The notes under the pieces are model-generated. The model had not been told where the DNA came from, made no database searches, and saw only the letters and a list, made by a program, of their open reading frames with translations. The position numbers were made by a program, and so were the translations under genes. DNA of 64,000 nucleotides, taken from contig PDRY01000018.1 in the NCBI GenBank assembly GCA_002748265.1, positions 1 through 64,000 on the forward strand. Reading direction: 5' to 3'. The stretch is from Rhodobacterales bacterium (GTDB taxonomy: Bacteria; Pseudomonadota; Alphaproteobacteria; Rhodobacterales; Rhodobacteraceae). Below, one piece after another: positions 18,351-28,582 of the stretch (the first letter of the stretch is position 1; every line of letters begins with the position of its first letter).

Positions 18351-19721
18351 TCAGGCCAAAGCGGCCAGCACCCGTACCCAGCTGCGGATGCCCTTGTGGA
18401 AACTGCGCAGGTCGTATTTTTCGTTGGGCGAATGGATGCGGTCGTCTTCCTGGGCAAAGCCGATCAGCATCGCGTCCATATCCAGCACCGATTTGAAGAA
18501 ACCGGCAATCGGGATAGACCCACCCATGCCGTTGAACACCGCCTCGCGGTCCCATTCCACGCTCAACGCCTGACGCGCAGCTTCGAATTCGGGGCGTTCG
18601 ATATTCATGACCGACGCGGGCGAGCCCTCAAGATCGCCGTCCCATTCCACCGTCAGGTCAGGTTTCAGATGCGCGTCCACATGCGCCCGGATCCGCTCGC
18701 GAAGCTTGTCCGGGTCCATCGCGCCCACCAGTCGGCAGGTGATCTTGCAATGGGCCTTTGAGGGAATCACCGTCTTCGATCCCGCGCCCATATAGCCGCC
18801 CCACATGCCGTTAATCTCCAGCGTCGGGCGCGCCCATTGCTGCTCAAGCATCGAATAGCCCGGCTCACCGTGGCTTTGGGTGTATCCCGCGTTAGAGAGG
18901 TAGTGATCGGCGTCAAAGCCGCAGCCCTCCCACTGGCGCAGCACCTCCTCGGAGACCTCCGCTACGCCCTCATAAAAGCCATCCACCGCCACGCGGCTGT
19001 CTTCGTCGTGAAAGCTTGCAACGATCCGCGCCATCTCGCGCAGGGGGTTGAGACCCGGGCCGCCATAATGGCCGGAATGCAGGTCATGGGACGGGCCGGT
19101 CAGAGTGAATTCGTCCTTGAGCATCCCGCGCAGCTGGCTGGCGATGGACGGCACGCCCGGTGCGACTTGGCTGGTGTCACAGATCAGGGCAAGATCGGCG
19201 GTCAGTTCTTCGGCGTTGTCCTTCATGAAGGGCACGAGCGAGGGCGAGCCCGATTCTTCCTCGCCTTCGAAGAAGAAGGTGATGCGGGCGGGCAGGGTGC
19301 CATGCACCGCTTTCCAGGCGCGGCAGGCTTCGACAAAGGTCATCAGCTGGCCCTTGTCGTCTGACGCTCCGCGGGCGCGGATCACCTTGCCATTGGGCGT
19401 GTCCTGGATCTGCGGCTCGAACGGCGGGGTGTCCCACATGTCCAGCGGGTCGACCGGCTGGACATCATAGTGTCCGTAGAACAGCAGGTGGGTGTCGCCT
19501 TCTCCGGCATGGCCGACCACCATCGGATGGCCGGGGGTCGGGCGGCTCGAGGCCGTCGCGCCGAGCGATTCCAAATCGTTCACCAGCCAGTCGGCGGCCT
19601 TTTGGCAGTGATCCTTGAACGCCGGGTCGGTTGAGATGCTCTCGATGCGCAGCAGCTCGGACAGGCGGGCGAGCGCGTCGTCCAGATTGGCATCCACATG
19701 GGCAAGGACCGGGTCGATCAT
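18351..19721 (-). CDS. M20-family metallo-dipeptidase
   Basis: The 456-residue protein starts at MIDPVLAHVDANLDD; the frame continues upstream over non-coding sequence. M20 metal ligands are visible: His in LLFYGHYDVQPVDP, the bridging Asp in ARGASDDKGQ, the catalytic/bridging Glu pair in FEGEEESGSPS, Asp in LICDTS and His in the C-terminal EDDRIHSPNEKY. The middle section is the dimerisation lid domain. It should cleave dipeptides or related N-acyl substrates in the cytoplasm using a two-zinc centre. It is divergent from hemA with 222 nt between the starts. Confidence 0.93.
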   Translation of the reverse strand: MIDPVLAHVDANLDDALARLSELLRIESISTDPAFKDHCQKAADWLVNDLESLGATASSRPTPGHPMVVGHAGEGDTHLLFYGHYDVQPVDPLDMWDTPPFEPQIQDTPNGKVIRARGASDDKGQLMTFVEACRAWKAVHGTLPARITFFFEGEEESGSPSLVPFMKDNAEELTADLALICDTSQVAPGVPSIASQLRGMLKDEFTLTGPSHDLHSGHYGGPGLNPLREMARIVASFHDEDSRVAVDGFYEGVAEVSEEVLRQWEGCGFDADHYLSNAGYTQSHGEPGYSMLEQQWARPTLEINGMWGGYMGAGSKTVIPSKAHCKITCRLVGAMDPDKLRERIRAHVDAHLKPDLTVEWDGDLEGSPASVMNIERPEFEAARQALSVEWDREAVFNGMGGSIPIAGFFKSVLDMDAMLIGFAQEDDRIHSPNEKYDLRSFHKGIRSWVRVLAALA

Positions 19722-19806
19722 GGCGGGGCTCCTGTTGAAGCGGTTTTTGGAAAGGAATGCGCAGACCCTGCACCCGGCGCCGGGCACTGTCCAGCGGCGC
19801 GGTGAA

Positions 19807-19820
19807 TTGACACATGTCAA
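19807..19820. promoter_or_regulatory. FNR-type box upstream of hemA
   Basis: TTGACACATGTCAA is a perfect palindrome of the Crp/FNR class (TTGAY-N4-RTCAA). It lies 123 nt before the hemA start. In Rhodobacter sphaeroides hemA is under FnrL control, so an oxygen-responsive operator is the natural reading; Dnr/NnrR-type regulators bind similar sequences. Confidence 0.65.
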
Positions 19821-19943
19821 AGCCCCTCGATCTCACAGAGGGATAGATTGTTGAAAACCGGAGCCCGAACGGATAGGGCTTTTCGAATGTGACTGCCCGC
19901 CCGACATGACTTGATTGGGTGGAACCGCCGAAGGGGGACAACC

Positions 19944-21167
19944 GTGGACTACAATGCGCAGCTTGAACAGGCTCTGACCCGGTTGCATGAGGAAGGCCGC
20001 TATCGCACCTTCATCGACATTGAACGCCAAAACGGCCAGTTCCCCCACGCGCGTTGGACCCGCCCGGATGGCTCCAGTCAGGAAATCACCGTCTGGTGCG
20101 GCAACGACTATCTCGGCATGGGCCAGCACCCTGCGGTTCTGGCGGCCATGCATGAGGCGATTGACGCAACGGGCGCAGGCTCTGGCGGCACGCGCAATAT
20201 CTCGGGCACGACGGTCTATCACAAACGCCTTGAGGCGGAGCTGGCCGATCTGCACCGCAAGGAATCGGCGCTGCTCTTCACCTCGGCCTATATCGCCAAT
20301 GACGCAACGCTGAGCACGCTGCCCAAGCTGTTCCCCGGTCTCATCATCTACTCCGATGAGCTGAACCACGCCTCGATGATCGAAGGGGTGCGCCGCAATG
20401 GCGGGGCCAAGCGAATCTTCCGCCACAACGACGTTGAGCATCTGCGTCAACTTCTGGCCGCCGATGATCCGTCCGCGCCCAAGCTGATCGCTTTCGAATC
20501 CGTCTATTCCATGGATGGCGATTTCGGCCCCATCGGGGCGATCTGTGATCTGGCCGATGAGTTCGGCGCACTGACCTATCTGGACGAAGTCCACGCGGTC
20601 GGGCTTTACGGCCCGCGCGGCGGCGGCGTGGCAGAGCGTGATCGGCTCGCGCATCGGATCGACATCATCAACGGCACGCTCGGCAAGGCCTATGGCGTCC
20701 ATGGCGGCTACATTGCGGCCTCCGACACCATGTGCGACGCCATCCGGTCATATGCGCCCGGCTTCATCTTCACCACCTCGCTGCCGCCTGCGGTGGCCGC
20801 CGGTGCAGCGGCTTCGGTGGCACATCTGAAGACCGATCAGGCGCTGCGTGATCTGCATCAGGAGCGGGCGAGCATTCTCAAAACCCGGCTTAAAGCCATG
20901 GGGCTGCCGATCATTGATCACGGCTCGCATATCGTGCCGGTGATCGTGGGCGATCCGGTCCACACAAAGCAGCTTTCTGACATGCTGCTGGCCGACTACG
21001 GAATTTACGTTCAGCCGATCAATTTCCCCACGGTGCCGCGCGGCACGGAGCGTCTTCGCTTCACGCCGTCGCCGGTCCACGGCCCCGGCGAGATGGACCA
21101 TCTGGTCCGCGCCATGGATGAGCTGTGGTCGCACTGTGCGCTGAATCGTGCCGAACTGGCGGGCTAG
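19944..21167 (+). CDS. hemA: 5-aminolevulinate synthase
   Basis: The 407-residue PLP enzyme condenses glycine and succinyl-CoA to 5-aminolevulinate, the first step of the C5-independent (Shemin) tetrapyrrole route. I chose the GTG at 19944 because [11 protein letters not shown] is the family N-terminus and an AAGGGGGA ribosome site sits 7 nt upstream; an earlier ATG at 19911 has no such support. Motifs are [38 protein letters not shown], and the PLP lysine in [14 protein letters not shown] perfect FNR-type box lies upstream, so oxygen control is likely. It is divergent from the M20 gene. Confidence 0.97.
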   Translation: MDYNAQLEQALTRLHEEGRYRTFIDIERQNGQFPHARWTRPDGSSQEITVWCGNDYLGMGQHPAVLAAMHEAIDATGAGSGGTRNISGTTVYHKRLEAELADLHRKESALLFTSAYIANDATLSTLPKLFPGLIIYSDELNHASMIEGVRRNGGAKRIFRHNDVEHLRQLLAADDPSAPKLIAFESVYSMDGDFGPIGAICDLADEFGALTYLDEVHAVGLYGPRGGGVAERDRLAHRIDIINGTLGKAYGVHGGYIAASDTMCDAIRSYAPGFIFTTSLPPAVAAGAAASVAHLKTDQALRDLHQERASILKTRLKAMGLPIIDHGSHIVPVIVGDPVHTKQLSDMLLADYGIYVQPINFPTVPRGTERLRFTPSPVHGPGEMDHLVRAMDELWSHCALNRAELAG

Positions 21168-21271
21168 GCACCAAATCTGGTGCAATTCCCCATGACGGGG
21201 GGTAACGTCGCTATAAAGCTTGGCAGAGCCGTCGAATCGGTTCATGCGATAGAAGCGTTGGGCAACGGGAC

Positions 21272-22483
21272 ATGCCGATGATCGGGTGGGGTTTTAAACC
21301 AAAAGGTGACGCGCAGGCCGACGGGGCCGATGCGGTCGGGGGCTTTGACACCTTCGAAATGCGCCTTGGCGACCTCATGCGCGGGGAGCGTGCGACGCTC
21401 GGCAAAAGCCTGTTGGACGTTCAGCGTGAGCTGAAGATCAAAGCGGCCTATATCGCCGCCATTGAAAATGCCGATCCCGAAGCGTTCGATACACCCGGCT
21501 TCATCGCGGGCTATGTGCGGTCCTACGCACGCTATCTGAATATGGACCCGGACTGGACGTTCCAGGCCTTCTGCCGGGAGAGCGGTTTTGCCACCGCCCA
21601 CGGCATGTCGGAAGCGGCGTCGTCGCGGAGCAAGGTCAAGTCTGAGACAGACTTTGATGGCTCCGATCCGTTTTCGAGGCCCGTGACCCCATTCACGCCC
21701 GAAACCGATCCGTTCTTTGCTTCCGTTGAACCGCGCGCCATCGGATCAATCGCTGTTCTTGCGATGCTGATCGCGGGGCTGGGCTATGGGGCCTGGACAG
21801 TGCTGCAAGAGGTGCAGCGTGTGCAGTTCGCCCCGCTGGATCAGACACCAGTCGTGGCGTCGAATATCGACCCGCTCGCGGGGGGGAGCGCGCCGCGCTC
21901 CATCGCCGTTGATTCCATCGCCATGCCGAGCGCCGAGGCGTTCGACCGTTTGTATCGTCCTGAGGCGTTGGACGTTCCCGTCCTGGTCGCCCGCGATGCG
22001 CCGATCTCCACGCTTGACCCCCACGGGGGCGGGACGTTGGAGAGCTCTGAGCTACCCGAAGAGACGCTGATCGCCACCAATGACGGCTCCGAGCTGTTGC
22101 CCGGCGCGACCCCGACGGAGCCTTCTCTGGTGCAGGTCACTGAAACGCCGGAACCGGGTGTGACCCTTTTGGCGGTGCGTCCGGTTTGGGTGCGGGTGCG
22201 GGCCGCCGATGGATCCGTCATCTTCGAGAAAGTGCTCGATGCGGGCGAGGAATATGCCGTTCCCGCCAGCGAAGAGCCGCCCACCTTGCGTGCCGGAAAC
22301 TCCGGGTCGCTGTTCTTTAAGGTGGCCGGTCAGGTCTATGGCCCCGCCGGGCCGGGGACCTCCACGGCCAAGAACGTGGCGCTTGGTGCTGATGTGCTCA
22401 AGGGTGATTATCAGCTGGCCGATCTCCAATCGGATAACGCCCTTTCCGAATACGTCACCGTGGCGGAGATCCAGCCGCGCTGA
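21272..22483 (+). CDS. RodZ-like protein: HTH, one membrane helix, DUF4115
   Basis: The 403-residue protein has an N-terminal helix-turn-helix ([17 protein letters not shown] through [13 protein letters not shown], about residues 31-70) and an alpha-helical continuation with [15 protein letters not shown]. One transmembrane segment follows near residues 153-175 ([19 protein letters not shown]). The rest is a long acidic/proline-rich periplasmic linker and a C-terminal beta domain ([24 protein letters not shown]) of the DUF4115 type. RodZ proteins link MreB filaments to the membrane in cell elongation. ispG follows downstream, as in many proteobacteria. Start could also be the ATG at 21278. 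Confidence 0.85.
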   Translation: MPMIGWGFKPKGDAQADGADAVGGFDTFEMRLGDLMRGERATLGKSLLDVQRELKIKAAYIAAIENADPEAFDTPGFIAGYVRSYARYLNMDPDWTFQAFCRESGFATAHGMSEAASSRSKVKSETDFDGSDPFSRPVTPFTPETDPFFASVEPRAIGSIAVLAMLIAGLGYGAWTVLQEVQRVQFAPLDQTPVVASNIDPLAGGSAPRSIAVDSIAMPSAEAFDRLYRPEALDVPVLVARDAPISTLDPHGGGTLESSELPEETLIATNDGSELLPGATPTEPSLVQVTETPEPGVTLLAVRPVWVRVRAADGSVIFEKVLDAGEEYAVPASEEPPTLRAGNSGSLFFKVAGQVYGPAGPGTSTAKNVALGADVLKGDYQLADLQSDNALSEYVTVAEIQPR

Positions 22484-22653
22484 TCATGGGCCTGCTCTCG
22501 GATCAAGCCGTCCTGACCGGGGCGGCTTTTTGCTGCGCGGGCGGGGGCGCTCTGACCTTAGGACGCCGGGATAATTCCAGCCAAAAGAAACGCGGCGGGT
22601 TGCGCCTGATCGGGGCGGGGCCTACCTCTGACGCGAGCGACAAGAGGCCTAGT

Positions 22654-23778
22654 ATGACCCACAATCCGATCCGTCCCTGGCGCGACATCGAGCGCCGCAA
22701 GAGCCGCCGCGTGATGGTGGGGAACGTGCCCGTGGGGGATGGTGCGCCGATCAGTGTGCAGACGATGACCAACACCGTGACCACGGATGTGGCGGCCACG
22801 GTGGCACAGGTGCAGGCGGCGGCGGAGGCGGGGGCGGACATCGTGCGCGTGTCGGTGCCGGATGAGCCGTCGTCGAAGGCGCTCAAGGAGATCGTGGCAG
22901 AAAGCCCGGTGCCCATCGTGGCGGACATCCATTTCCATTACAAACGCGGGATCGAAGCCGCCGAGGCGGGCGCCGCCTGCCTTCGGATCAATCCCGGCAA
23001 CATCGGCAGCGAAGAGCGCGTGCGCGAGGTGATTGCCGCCGCGCGCGATCATGGCTGTTCGATGCGGATCGGGGTCAATGCCGGATCGCTCGAAAAGCAC
23101 CTGCTGGAGAAATACGGAGAGCCGTGCCCGGATGCGATGGTCGAAAGCGGGCTCGATCATATCCGCATCCTTGAAGATAACGACTTCTTTAACTTCAAGA
23201 TTTCGCTCAAGGCGTCGGATGTGTTCATGACCGCTGCGGCCTATCACGCCCTGGCCGATGCAACCGAAGCGCCGCTCCATCTCGGCATCACCGAGGCGGG
23301 CGCGCTGACGGCGGGCACTGTCAAAAGCTCGATCGGGCTTGGGAGTCTGCTCTGGGCCGGGATCGGGGACACGATCCGGGTTAGCCTCTCCGCCGATCCG
23401 GTCGAAGAGGTTAAGGTCGGCTATGAGATCCTAAAGAGCCTTGGGCTGCGGCACCGGGGGGTGAACATCATCTCCTGCCCGTCCTGCGCGCGGCAGGGGT
23501 TTGATGTGATCCGCACTGTCGAGATCCTGGAAAAGCGGCTGGAGCATATCAAGACGCCAATGAGCCTTTCCATCATCGGCTGCGTGGTCAATGGCCCGGG
23601 CGAGGCGCTGATGACCGATGTCGGCTTCACGGGCGGCGGAGCTGGGAGCGGCATGGTCTATCTGGCGGGCAAAGCCAGCCACAAAATGACCAACGACCAG
23701 ATGATCGACCATATTGTGGAGCAGGTCGAAGCACGTGCTGCGCGAATTGAATCCGAGAACGATTCACCCGAGGGTTGA
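22654..23778 (+). CDS. ispG: 4-hydroxy-3-methylbut-2-enyl diphosphate synthase
   Basis: The 374-residue iron-sulfur enzyme makes HMBPP from MEcPP in the non-mevalonate isoprenoid pathway. It starts at [18 protein letters not shown]; upstream codons to 22486 are not family sequence. Motifs include [33 protein letters not shown], and [20 protein letters not shown]. The 4Fe-4S ligands are the cysteines of SCPSCARQ and the one in GCVVNGPGE. It lies 170 nt after the RodZ-like gene, probably in the same transcription unit. Confidence 0.97.
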   Translation: MTHNPIRPWRDIERRKSRRVMVGNVPVGDGAPISVQTMTNTVTTDVAATVAQVQAAAEAGADIVRVSVPDEPSSKALKEIVAESPVPIVADIHFHYKRGIEAAEAGAACLRINPGNIGSEERVREVIAAARDHGCSMRIGVNAGSLEKHLLEKYGEPCPDAMVESGLDHIRILEDNDFFNFKISLKASDVFMTAAAYHALADATEAPLHLGITEAGALTAGTVKSSIGLGSLLWAGIGDTIRVSLSADPVEEVKVGYEILKSLGLRHRGVNIISCPSCARQGFDVIRTVEILEKRLEHIKTPMSLSIIGCVVNGPGEALMTDVGFTGGGAGSGMVYLAGKASHKMTNDQMIDHIVEQVEARAARIESENDSPEG

Positions 23779-23832
23779 ACTCCTGTAAAATTCAATCGAT
23801 TGTGTAGGGGGCCGCAATACGGAGCCGACCAC

Positions 23833-25191
23833 GTGGTGACAGAACCACGCCCTCAGGGGCAGTTCGATTTAACCCGCCTTCAACGGGCAGAGCGCATGGA
23901 GCGCATCGGAGAGATCGTCCGCTTCGCTATTTTGGTGCCGGCCTGCATCCTTGTCACCCTTGAGCAGCAGACGTGGCTCTTTGCGGCCCTCTACTCCGCC
24001 TTTGCCGTGACATCGATCCTATGGTTTGTCTCTCTAGCGCGTATGCCGGAGAAGGTTGGCCTATGGTCCGTGGTCTGGATTGCGCTGATGGCGTTGCTGA
24101 AAGCGGGGTCCATGGCGGTGCTTCTGATCGCCTTGTATTGGCGCAAGGATCCTGTGTTCGATGTTTTGGTGCTCCTGTCGGTTGGCGCTCTGGCCGTGAA
24201 CACGGCGGCCCATCGTGCGGAGCACCTCCTGACCGCGATTGCCTTTGCACTTAGCATTCTGACCGTGCTCTGTGCGGTGCTGCTGCGGTCTCTGATGACC
24301 GGTGCCAGTCTGGCGGAAATTGTCGCGCTGTGCAGCATCGCGGGGGTGTTCGTTTTCATGATGTGTGACGCGATCCGGGATCAGTCCCGGCTCAGAGGTC
24401 GCATCCGCTCCGCAGAGCGGGCCGATCTCAGCCGGGAGCGTCTGCAAAGTCTTGGCCATCTTGCGGGCGGTGTGGCCCATGATTTCAACAACCTTCTGAC
24501 GGTCATCCTGGGAAATCTCGACCTGCGCCACGAAGTGAAAAGCGATGCTGAGCGCGAAACGCTCATGGCGGAAACCGAGGCTGCGGCCTATCGGGCCGTC
24601 GATCTGACCGGACAGCTTTTGTCCTACACACGAGCGCCCGGCGGTCACGGCGCGCCCGAAGCGCGGGAGGTTGGGGCTCTGGTGCAGGGGGTCGAGGCCA
24701 TGCTTTTGCGTCTGCTTCCGGCGACGCACCGCCTGCAGGTGCAGCAAGCGCCCGAGCTTCCGAGGATCGCCGTGGATCGGACGGCATTCCAGACGGTGCT
24801 GGTGAACCTGATCGTGAATGCGCGTGACGCGCTCCCCGATGGCGGGGAGATCATGCTGACTTTGGAAGAGCAGGCATTACCGAACGACAGCAGCGAGACG
24901 GTGCTGCCCGATCTGCCCGAAGGCTCTTATGTGGTGGCCACCGTGGCCGATGGCGGAGAAGGCATCCCCGCCGATCTGATCGCCAAGGTTATGGAGCCCT
25001 ATTTTACCACCAAACCCGAAGGTAAGGGATCGGGCCTCGGCCTGCCCATGGCGCTGAGTTTTGCGCGTGAGACCGGCGGGGCGCTGCAGATCGACAGCGC
25101 TCCAGGGCAGGGCACCAAAGTGCGTCTTTGGGTGCCTGCCGCGCAGCCCGCTCAGGTCCTCAGCTACGATCAGTCGCGGGCGCGTTCCTGA
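23833..25191 (+). CDS. Membrane histidine kinase without receiver domain
   Basis: About 452 residues if started at the GTG at 23833, 8 nt after a GGAG site; GTG 23836 is equally possible. The N-terminal 170 residues contain six hydrophobic segments, probably a membrane sensor. The dimerisation helix carries the phospho-acceptor in LGHLAGGVAHDFNNLLT, and the ATPase domain has VLVNLIVNARDALPDGG (N box), VADGGEGIP (G1) and GKGSGLGLPMAL (G2). HDFNNLL kinases often end with a receiver domain; here the protein ends after the ATPase domain. No response regulator is adjacent, so the partner is unknown. Its 3' end overlaps the convergent dsbA-like gene by 22 nt. Confidence 0.9.
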   Translation: MVTEPRPQGQFDLTRLQRAERMERIGEIVRFAILVPACILVTLEQQTWLFAALYSAFAVTSILWFVSLARMPEKVGLWSVVWIALMALLKAGSMAVLLIALYWRKDPVFDVLVLLSVGALAVNTAAHRAEHLLTAIAFALSILTVLCAVLLRSLMTGASLAEIVALCSIAGVFVFMMCDAIRDQSRLRGRIRSAERADLSRERLQSLGHLAGGVAHDFNNLLTVILGNLDLRHEVKSDAERETLMAETEAAAYRAVDLTGQLLSYTRAPGGHGAPEAREVGALVQGVEAMLLRLLPATHRLQVQQAPELPRIAVDRTAFQTVLVNLIVNARDALPDGGEIMLTLEEQALPNDSSETVLPDLPEGSYVVATVADGGEGIPADLIAKVMEPYFTTKPEGKGSGLGLPMALSFARETGGALQIDSAPGQGTKVRLWVPAAQPAQVLSYDQSRARS

Positions 25192-25919
25192 TCAACGATG
25201 GCGGCCATCTGCTCTTGCGGCAGGTAGCCGCGCAGCAGCTCGCCGCCGACGACAAAGGCCGGGGTGCCCTGGATCTGAAGCCGCTGAGCCAGCAGGTGGT
25301 TTTCCGCGATGATCTTGGACACCGCATCGCTGTCAATTTCGGCCATGATCGCGTCTGCATCCAGCCCGAACGTGTTGGCCATTTGCGTCAGGCTGTCCTC
25401 CGAGATCCCGCCCCGCAGCGCCATGAGCGCGTCCGAAACCCCGGCATAGGCCTCTTCACCGGCGACAAGCTTGGTCGCGATGGCAAAGCGCGAGGCCAGG
25501 ACCGAATCTTCGCCGAGAATGGGAAGCTCCTTGCGGATCAGGACGATGCTGCCGTCATCCTCGATCAGCCCCGTGATCTCGGGCTGAGCGCGTTTGCAGT
25601 AGCCGCAGCGGTAGTCGACGAATTCGACGATGGTCATATCGCCATCCGGGTTTCCGCCGCGCCAGTCGTCCTCGTCCTCCATCAGGGCGGCGCGGTTCAC
25701 CTCGACCAGAGTGCGGTCGGCGGCGGCGCGGGCCTCGGCCTCGCGTCCTTCCAGTACCTGCATCGCCTCAAGAAGGACCTCTGGGTTGTCCAGCAGATAG
25801 GCGCGGATTTCGGCGCGGAAGGCGGCGCGGTCGCTCTCGCTCAGGCTCTCCAGATCAAGCGCCTGGACAGGCAGCGCCACGGCGCAGGACAAGGCAAGGG
25901 CGGATACAAGGCGTCGCAT
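25170..25919 (-). CDS. DsbA-family thiol:disulfide oxidoreductase
   Basis: The 249-residue protein has a signal peptide (MRRLVSALALSCAVALPVQA) and then an acidic helical region. The thioredoxin-like fold has active-site Cys105-Gly-Tyr-Cys108 (YRCGYCKRAQP), and the cis-proline is in IQGTPAFVV. The CGYC motif and the N-terminal helix resemble ScsC/Com1-type DsbA proteins, which act in periplasmic disulfide formation or isomerisation. It is divergent from the aminotransferase-amiC operon and converges on the kinase gene with a 22-nt overlap. Confidence 0.9.
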   Translation of the reverse strand: MRRLVSALALSCAVALPVQALDLESLSESDRAAFRAEIRAYLLDNPEVLLEAMQVLEGREAEARAAADRTLVEVNRAALMEDEDDWRGGNPDGDMTIVEFVDYRCGYCKRAQPEITGLIEDDGSIVLIRKELPILGEDSVLASRFAIATKLVAGEEAYAGVSDALMALRGGISEDSLTQMANTFGLDADAIMAEIDSDAVSKIIAENHLLAQRLQIQGTPAFVVGGELLRGYLPQEQMAAIVDQERARD

Positions 25920-26060
25920 GGAAGGCTCCCATCATTTGCGTTGCGCCCAGCAACCACATTCGCGCGCGCTTGCCAACCGGGCGCCCTGACGCGGCTCGCG
26001 ACATCGTGATGCGATGCGATCCCGGGGCCGCCCGCTTGACGCCCCGGCACAGGAGGGGCC

Positions 26061-27236
26061 ATGAAGGCGCAAACCAAGCAGAGGCAGGCCATGAAACACT
26101 CCACGCGCGGCAACGTCGATCCCTTTATCGTCATGGACGTTATGGAGGCCGCCCGCGCCGCCGAGGCCGAGGGGCGCCACATCATCCATATGGAGGTTGG
26201 CCAGCCCGCCCGCGGCGCACCCGCTGCCGCTCGTGCTGCGCTTGCCCGCGCGATGGAGGACGGCCCGCTGGGCTACACCGTGGCGCTTGGCCTGCCGGAG
26301 CTGCGCGCGCGGATCGCGCAGCATTACCGCGACTGGTATGGCGTGACTGTCGATCCGGCGCGGATCATCGTCACGCCGGGCGCATCTGGCGCGTTTCTGC
26401 TGGCATTCGCGGCCCTGTTCGATGCCGGGCAGCGGGTCGGCCTTGGGATGCCGTGCTACCCGTCCTACCGCCAGATCCTGCGCGCGCAGAGCCTGACCCC
26501 TGTGGGCCTTGAGACGCGGGCCGAAGACGGGTTCCAGCCGCGCCCCGACAGCCTGACCGGGCAGGCGCTTGACGGGCTTCTGGTGGCCTCTCCGGGCAAC
26601 CCGACCGGGTCGATCCTGGGCCGCGCGCAGATGGAGACCCTTGCGGGGGCTTGTGCCGATCAGGGCATCTCCCTGATCTCGGACGAGATTTACCACGGGC
26701 TCAGCTACGGGGACCGCGCCGTCAGTGCTCTTGAGGTCACGGATGATTGCTACGTGATCAACTCATTCTCCAAATATTTCGCCATGACCGGCTGGCGCGT
26801 GGGGTGGATGGTCGTGCCTGAAGATCACGTGCGCCAGGTCGAACGGCTGGCCCAGAACATGTTCATCTGCCCCCCTCATGCGAGCCAGGTTCTGGCTCTG
26901 CACACGATGGATTGCGCGGAAGATCTGGATGCGACGCTGGCCGATTACGCCCGCTCTCGCGATCTGATGCTGGAGCGGCTGCCCAAGATGGGCCTGACCC
27001 GCTTCGCGCCGCCGGATGGGGCGTTCTATGTCTACGCCGATGTCAGCCATCTCACCGATGACAGCCTGTCCCTGGCGCGTGAGATCCTCGATGAAGCCGG
27101 GGTCGCGGTGACGCCCGGGCTCGATTTCGACCCTTCAGGCGGGCACCGCTGGATGCGCTTTTCCTATGCCCGCGCGCCCGAAGATATTGCCGAAGGGCTG
27201 GACCGGCTGCAGCGCTTTCTGGAGGCGCGGGCGTGA
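26061..27236 (+). CDS. PLP-dependent class I/II aminotransferase
   Basis: The 391-residue enzyme starts after an AGGAGGGG site. It has the aspartate-aminotransferase fold: GPLGYTVALGLPELRARIA, SPGNPTGSILG, LISDEIYHGLSY, and the PLP lysine in NSFSKYFAMTGWRVGW. The closing RFSYARAPEDIAEGLDRL carries the substrate-carboxylate arginine. It transfers an amino group between an amino acid and a 2-oxo acid; the specificity is not readable. It shares a GTGA overlap with amiC downstream, so the two are coupled. Confidence 0.93.
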   Translation: MKAQTKQRQAMKHSTRGNVDPFIVMDVMEAARAAEAEGRHIIHMEVGQPARGAPAAARAALARAMEDGPLGYTVALGLPELRARIAQHYRDWYGVTVDPARIIVTPGASGAFLLAFAALFDAGQRVGLGMPCYPSYRQILRAQSLTPVGLETRAEDGFQPRPDSLTGQALDGLLVASPGNPTGSILGRAQMETLAGACADQGISLISDEIYHGLSYGDRAVSALEVTDDCYVINSFSKYFAMTGWRVGWMVVPEDHVRQVERLAQNMFICPPHASQVLALHTMDCAEDLDATLADYARSRDLMLERLPKMGLTRFAPPDGAFYVYADVSHLTDDSLSLAREILDEAGVAVTPGLDFDPSGGHRWMRFSYARAPEDIAEGLDRLQRFLEARA

Positions 27237-28456
27237 TCCGGCTGCTGCTCGTCTGCCTGCTGGCGCTCATGCCGCTGCGCGGAGCCGCCCAGGAGCTGAG
27301 CGGCCTCGCCCGGCTCGACGTGGCGCAAAGCCGGGTTGCGGGGGCACGCGATGGCGGGCTGACGGTCGATCTTTGGCTTAGCCAGCCGGTGCCGTGGCGG
27401 GTGTTCACGCTGGATGATCCGCGTCGGCTGGTCGTGGATTTCCGCGAGATCGACTGGCGCGGGGCCAGCAAGGACCAGATGCGCGCCGAGGGGGCTCCGG
27501 TCAGCGATTTGCGCTTTGGCGTTTTGCGGCCGGGCTGGTCGCGGATGGTGCTCGATCTGGCCGCGCCGCAAAAGCTGCGGCAGGCCGGGATGGAGGTCGA
27601 TCCGCTCACCGGCACCGCGCGCTTGCAGCTTGAGACCACACCGGTGTCGCCGGAGGCGTTTGCCCAAACCGTCGGCGCCCCCGAAGACCCGGCCTGGGCG
27701 GCTTTGGCCGAAGCGGACCCGACGGCCTCCGCGAATGCTGATCCGGGGGATGGGGTGCTGGTCGTGGCCATCGATCCAGGCCATGGCGGGATCGATCCGG
27801 GCGCGAGCCGTGACGGAGTCGAAGAGGCCGACGTGATGCTGGCCCTTGGGCTGGAACTGGCCGAAGCGCTGTCGCGCCAGACGGGGATCCGCCCGGTGCT
27901 GACCCGCTCCGAAGATGTCTTTGTCCCGCTGGAAGAACGCATGACCATCGCCCGCAGCCAGGGGGCGGAGCTGTTCCTGTCGCTCCATGCCGATGCGCTA
28001 GAGCTGGACCAGGCGGCCGGGGCGTCGATCTATGTGCTGTCGGAAACCGCGCGCGAGGGGGCCTCGCAGCGGATGGCGGAGCGCCACAGCCGGGGCGATC
28101 TGCTGGCGGGAGTAGATCTGAGCGGGCAGGACGACACGCTGGCGCTTGTTCTGATGGATCTGGCCCGCGCCCGGACCGCGCCGCAAAGCGCGCGGCTGCA
28201 ACAGGCTTTGCTTTCGGGGCTGGGGCAGGTGGGGGCGCGGCTGACCGCGCGGCCCGAGCGCTCTGCCAAGCTGGCGGTCTTGATGAGCGCCGATTTCCCC
28301 TCCGTTCTGATTGAGGCAGGGTTCTTGTCCAACGCCGCCGACCGCGCGGCGCTGCAATCCTCCGCTGGCCGGGCGCCTTTGGTGGCTGGCATTGTGCGCG
28401 GCGTGCGGCTTTGGCAAGAGGGCGAGGCGCAGATCCCCGCCCTGGGCGGGCAGTAG
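27233..28456 (+). CDS. amiC: N-acetylmuramoyl-L-alanine amidase (AMIN + Amidase_3)
   Basis: The GTG start overlaps the aminotransferase stop (GTGA). The 407-residue product has a signal peptide (MIRLLLVCLLALMPLRGAAQ) and an AMIN domain at about residues 25-130 for septal targeting. A linker leads to a zinc amidase domain with IDPGHGGIDPGAS, SLHADALEL and VLIEAGFLSNAADR. It cleaves the amide bond between MurNAc and the stem peptide in the periplasm during cell separation. The PBP1A gene follows 126 nt later, giving a cell-wall context. Confidence 0.93.
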   Translation: MIRLLLVCLLALMPLRGAAQELSGLARLDVAQSRVAGARDGGLTVDLWLSQPVPWRVFTLDDPRRLVVDFREIDWRGASKDQMRAEGAPVSDLRFGVLRPGWSRMVLDLAAPQKLRQAGMEVDPLTGTARLQLETTPVSPEAFAQTVGAPEDPAWAALAEADPTASANADPGDGVLVVAIDPGHGGIDPGASRDGVEEADVMLALGLELAEALSRQTGIRPVLTRSEDVFVPLEERMTIARSQGAELFLSLHADALELDQAAGASIYVLSETAREGASQRMAERHSRGDLLAGVDLSGQDDTLALVLMDLARARTAPQSARLQQALLSGLGQVGARLTARPERSAKLAVLMSADFPSVLIEAGFLSNAADRAALQSSAGRAPLVAGIVRGVRLWQEGEAQIPALGGQ

Positions 28457-28582
28457 ACCGGCCCTAGGCGCGGCAAAGACTGCGCGAAACCCCGCCCTCG
28501 TCTGTATTGCACGCAATGCCCCTTTTGACCCGGCGCCCGGGGCCTCATATAGAGGCATGAAATCACCCCAGGGGCGCAGGTC

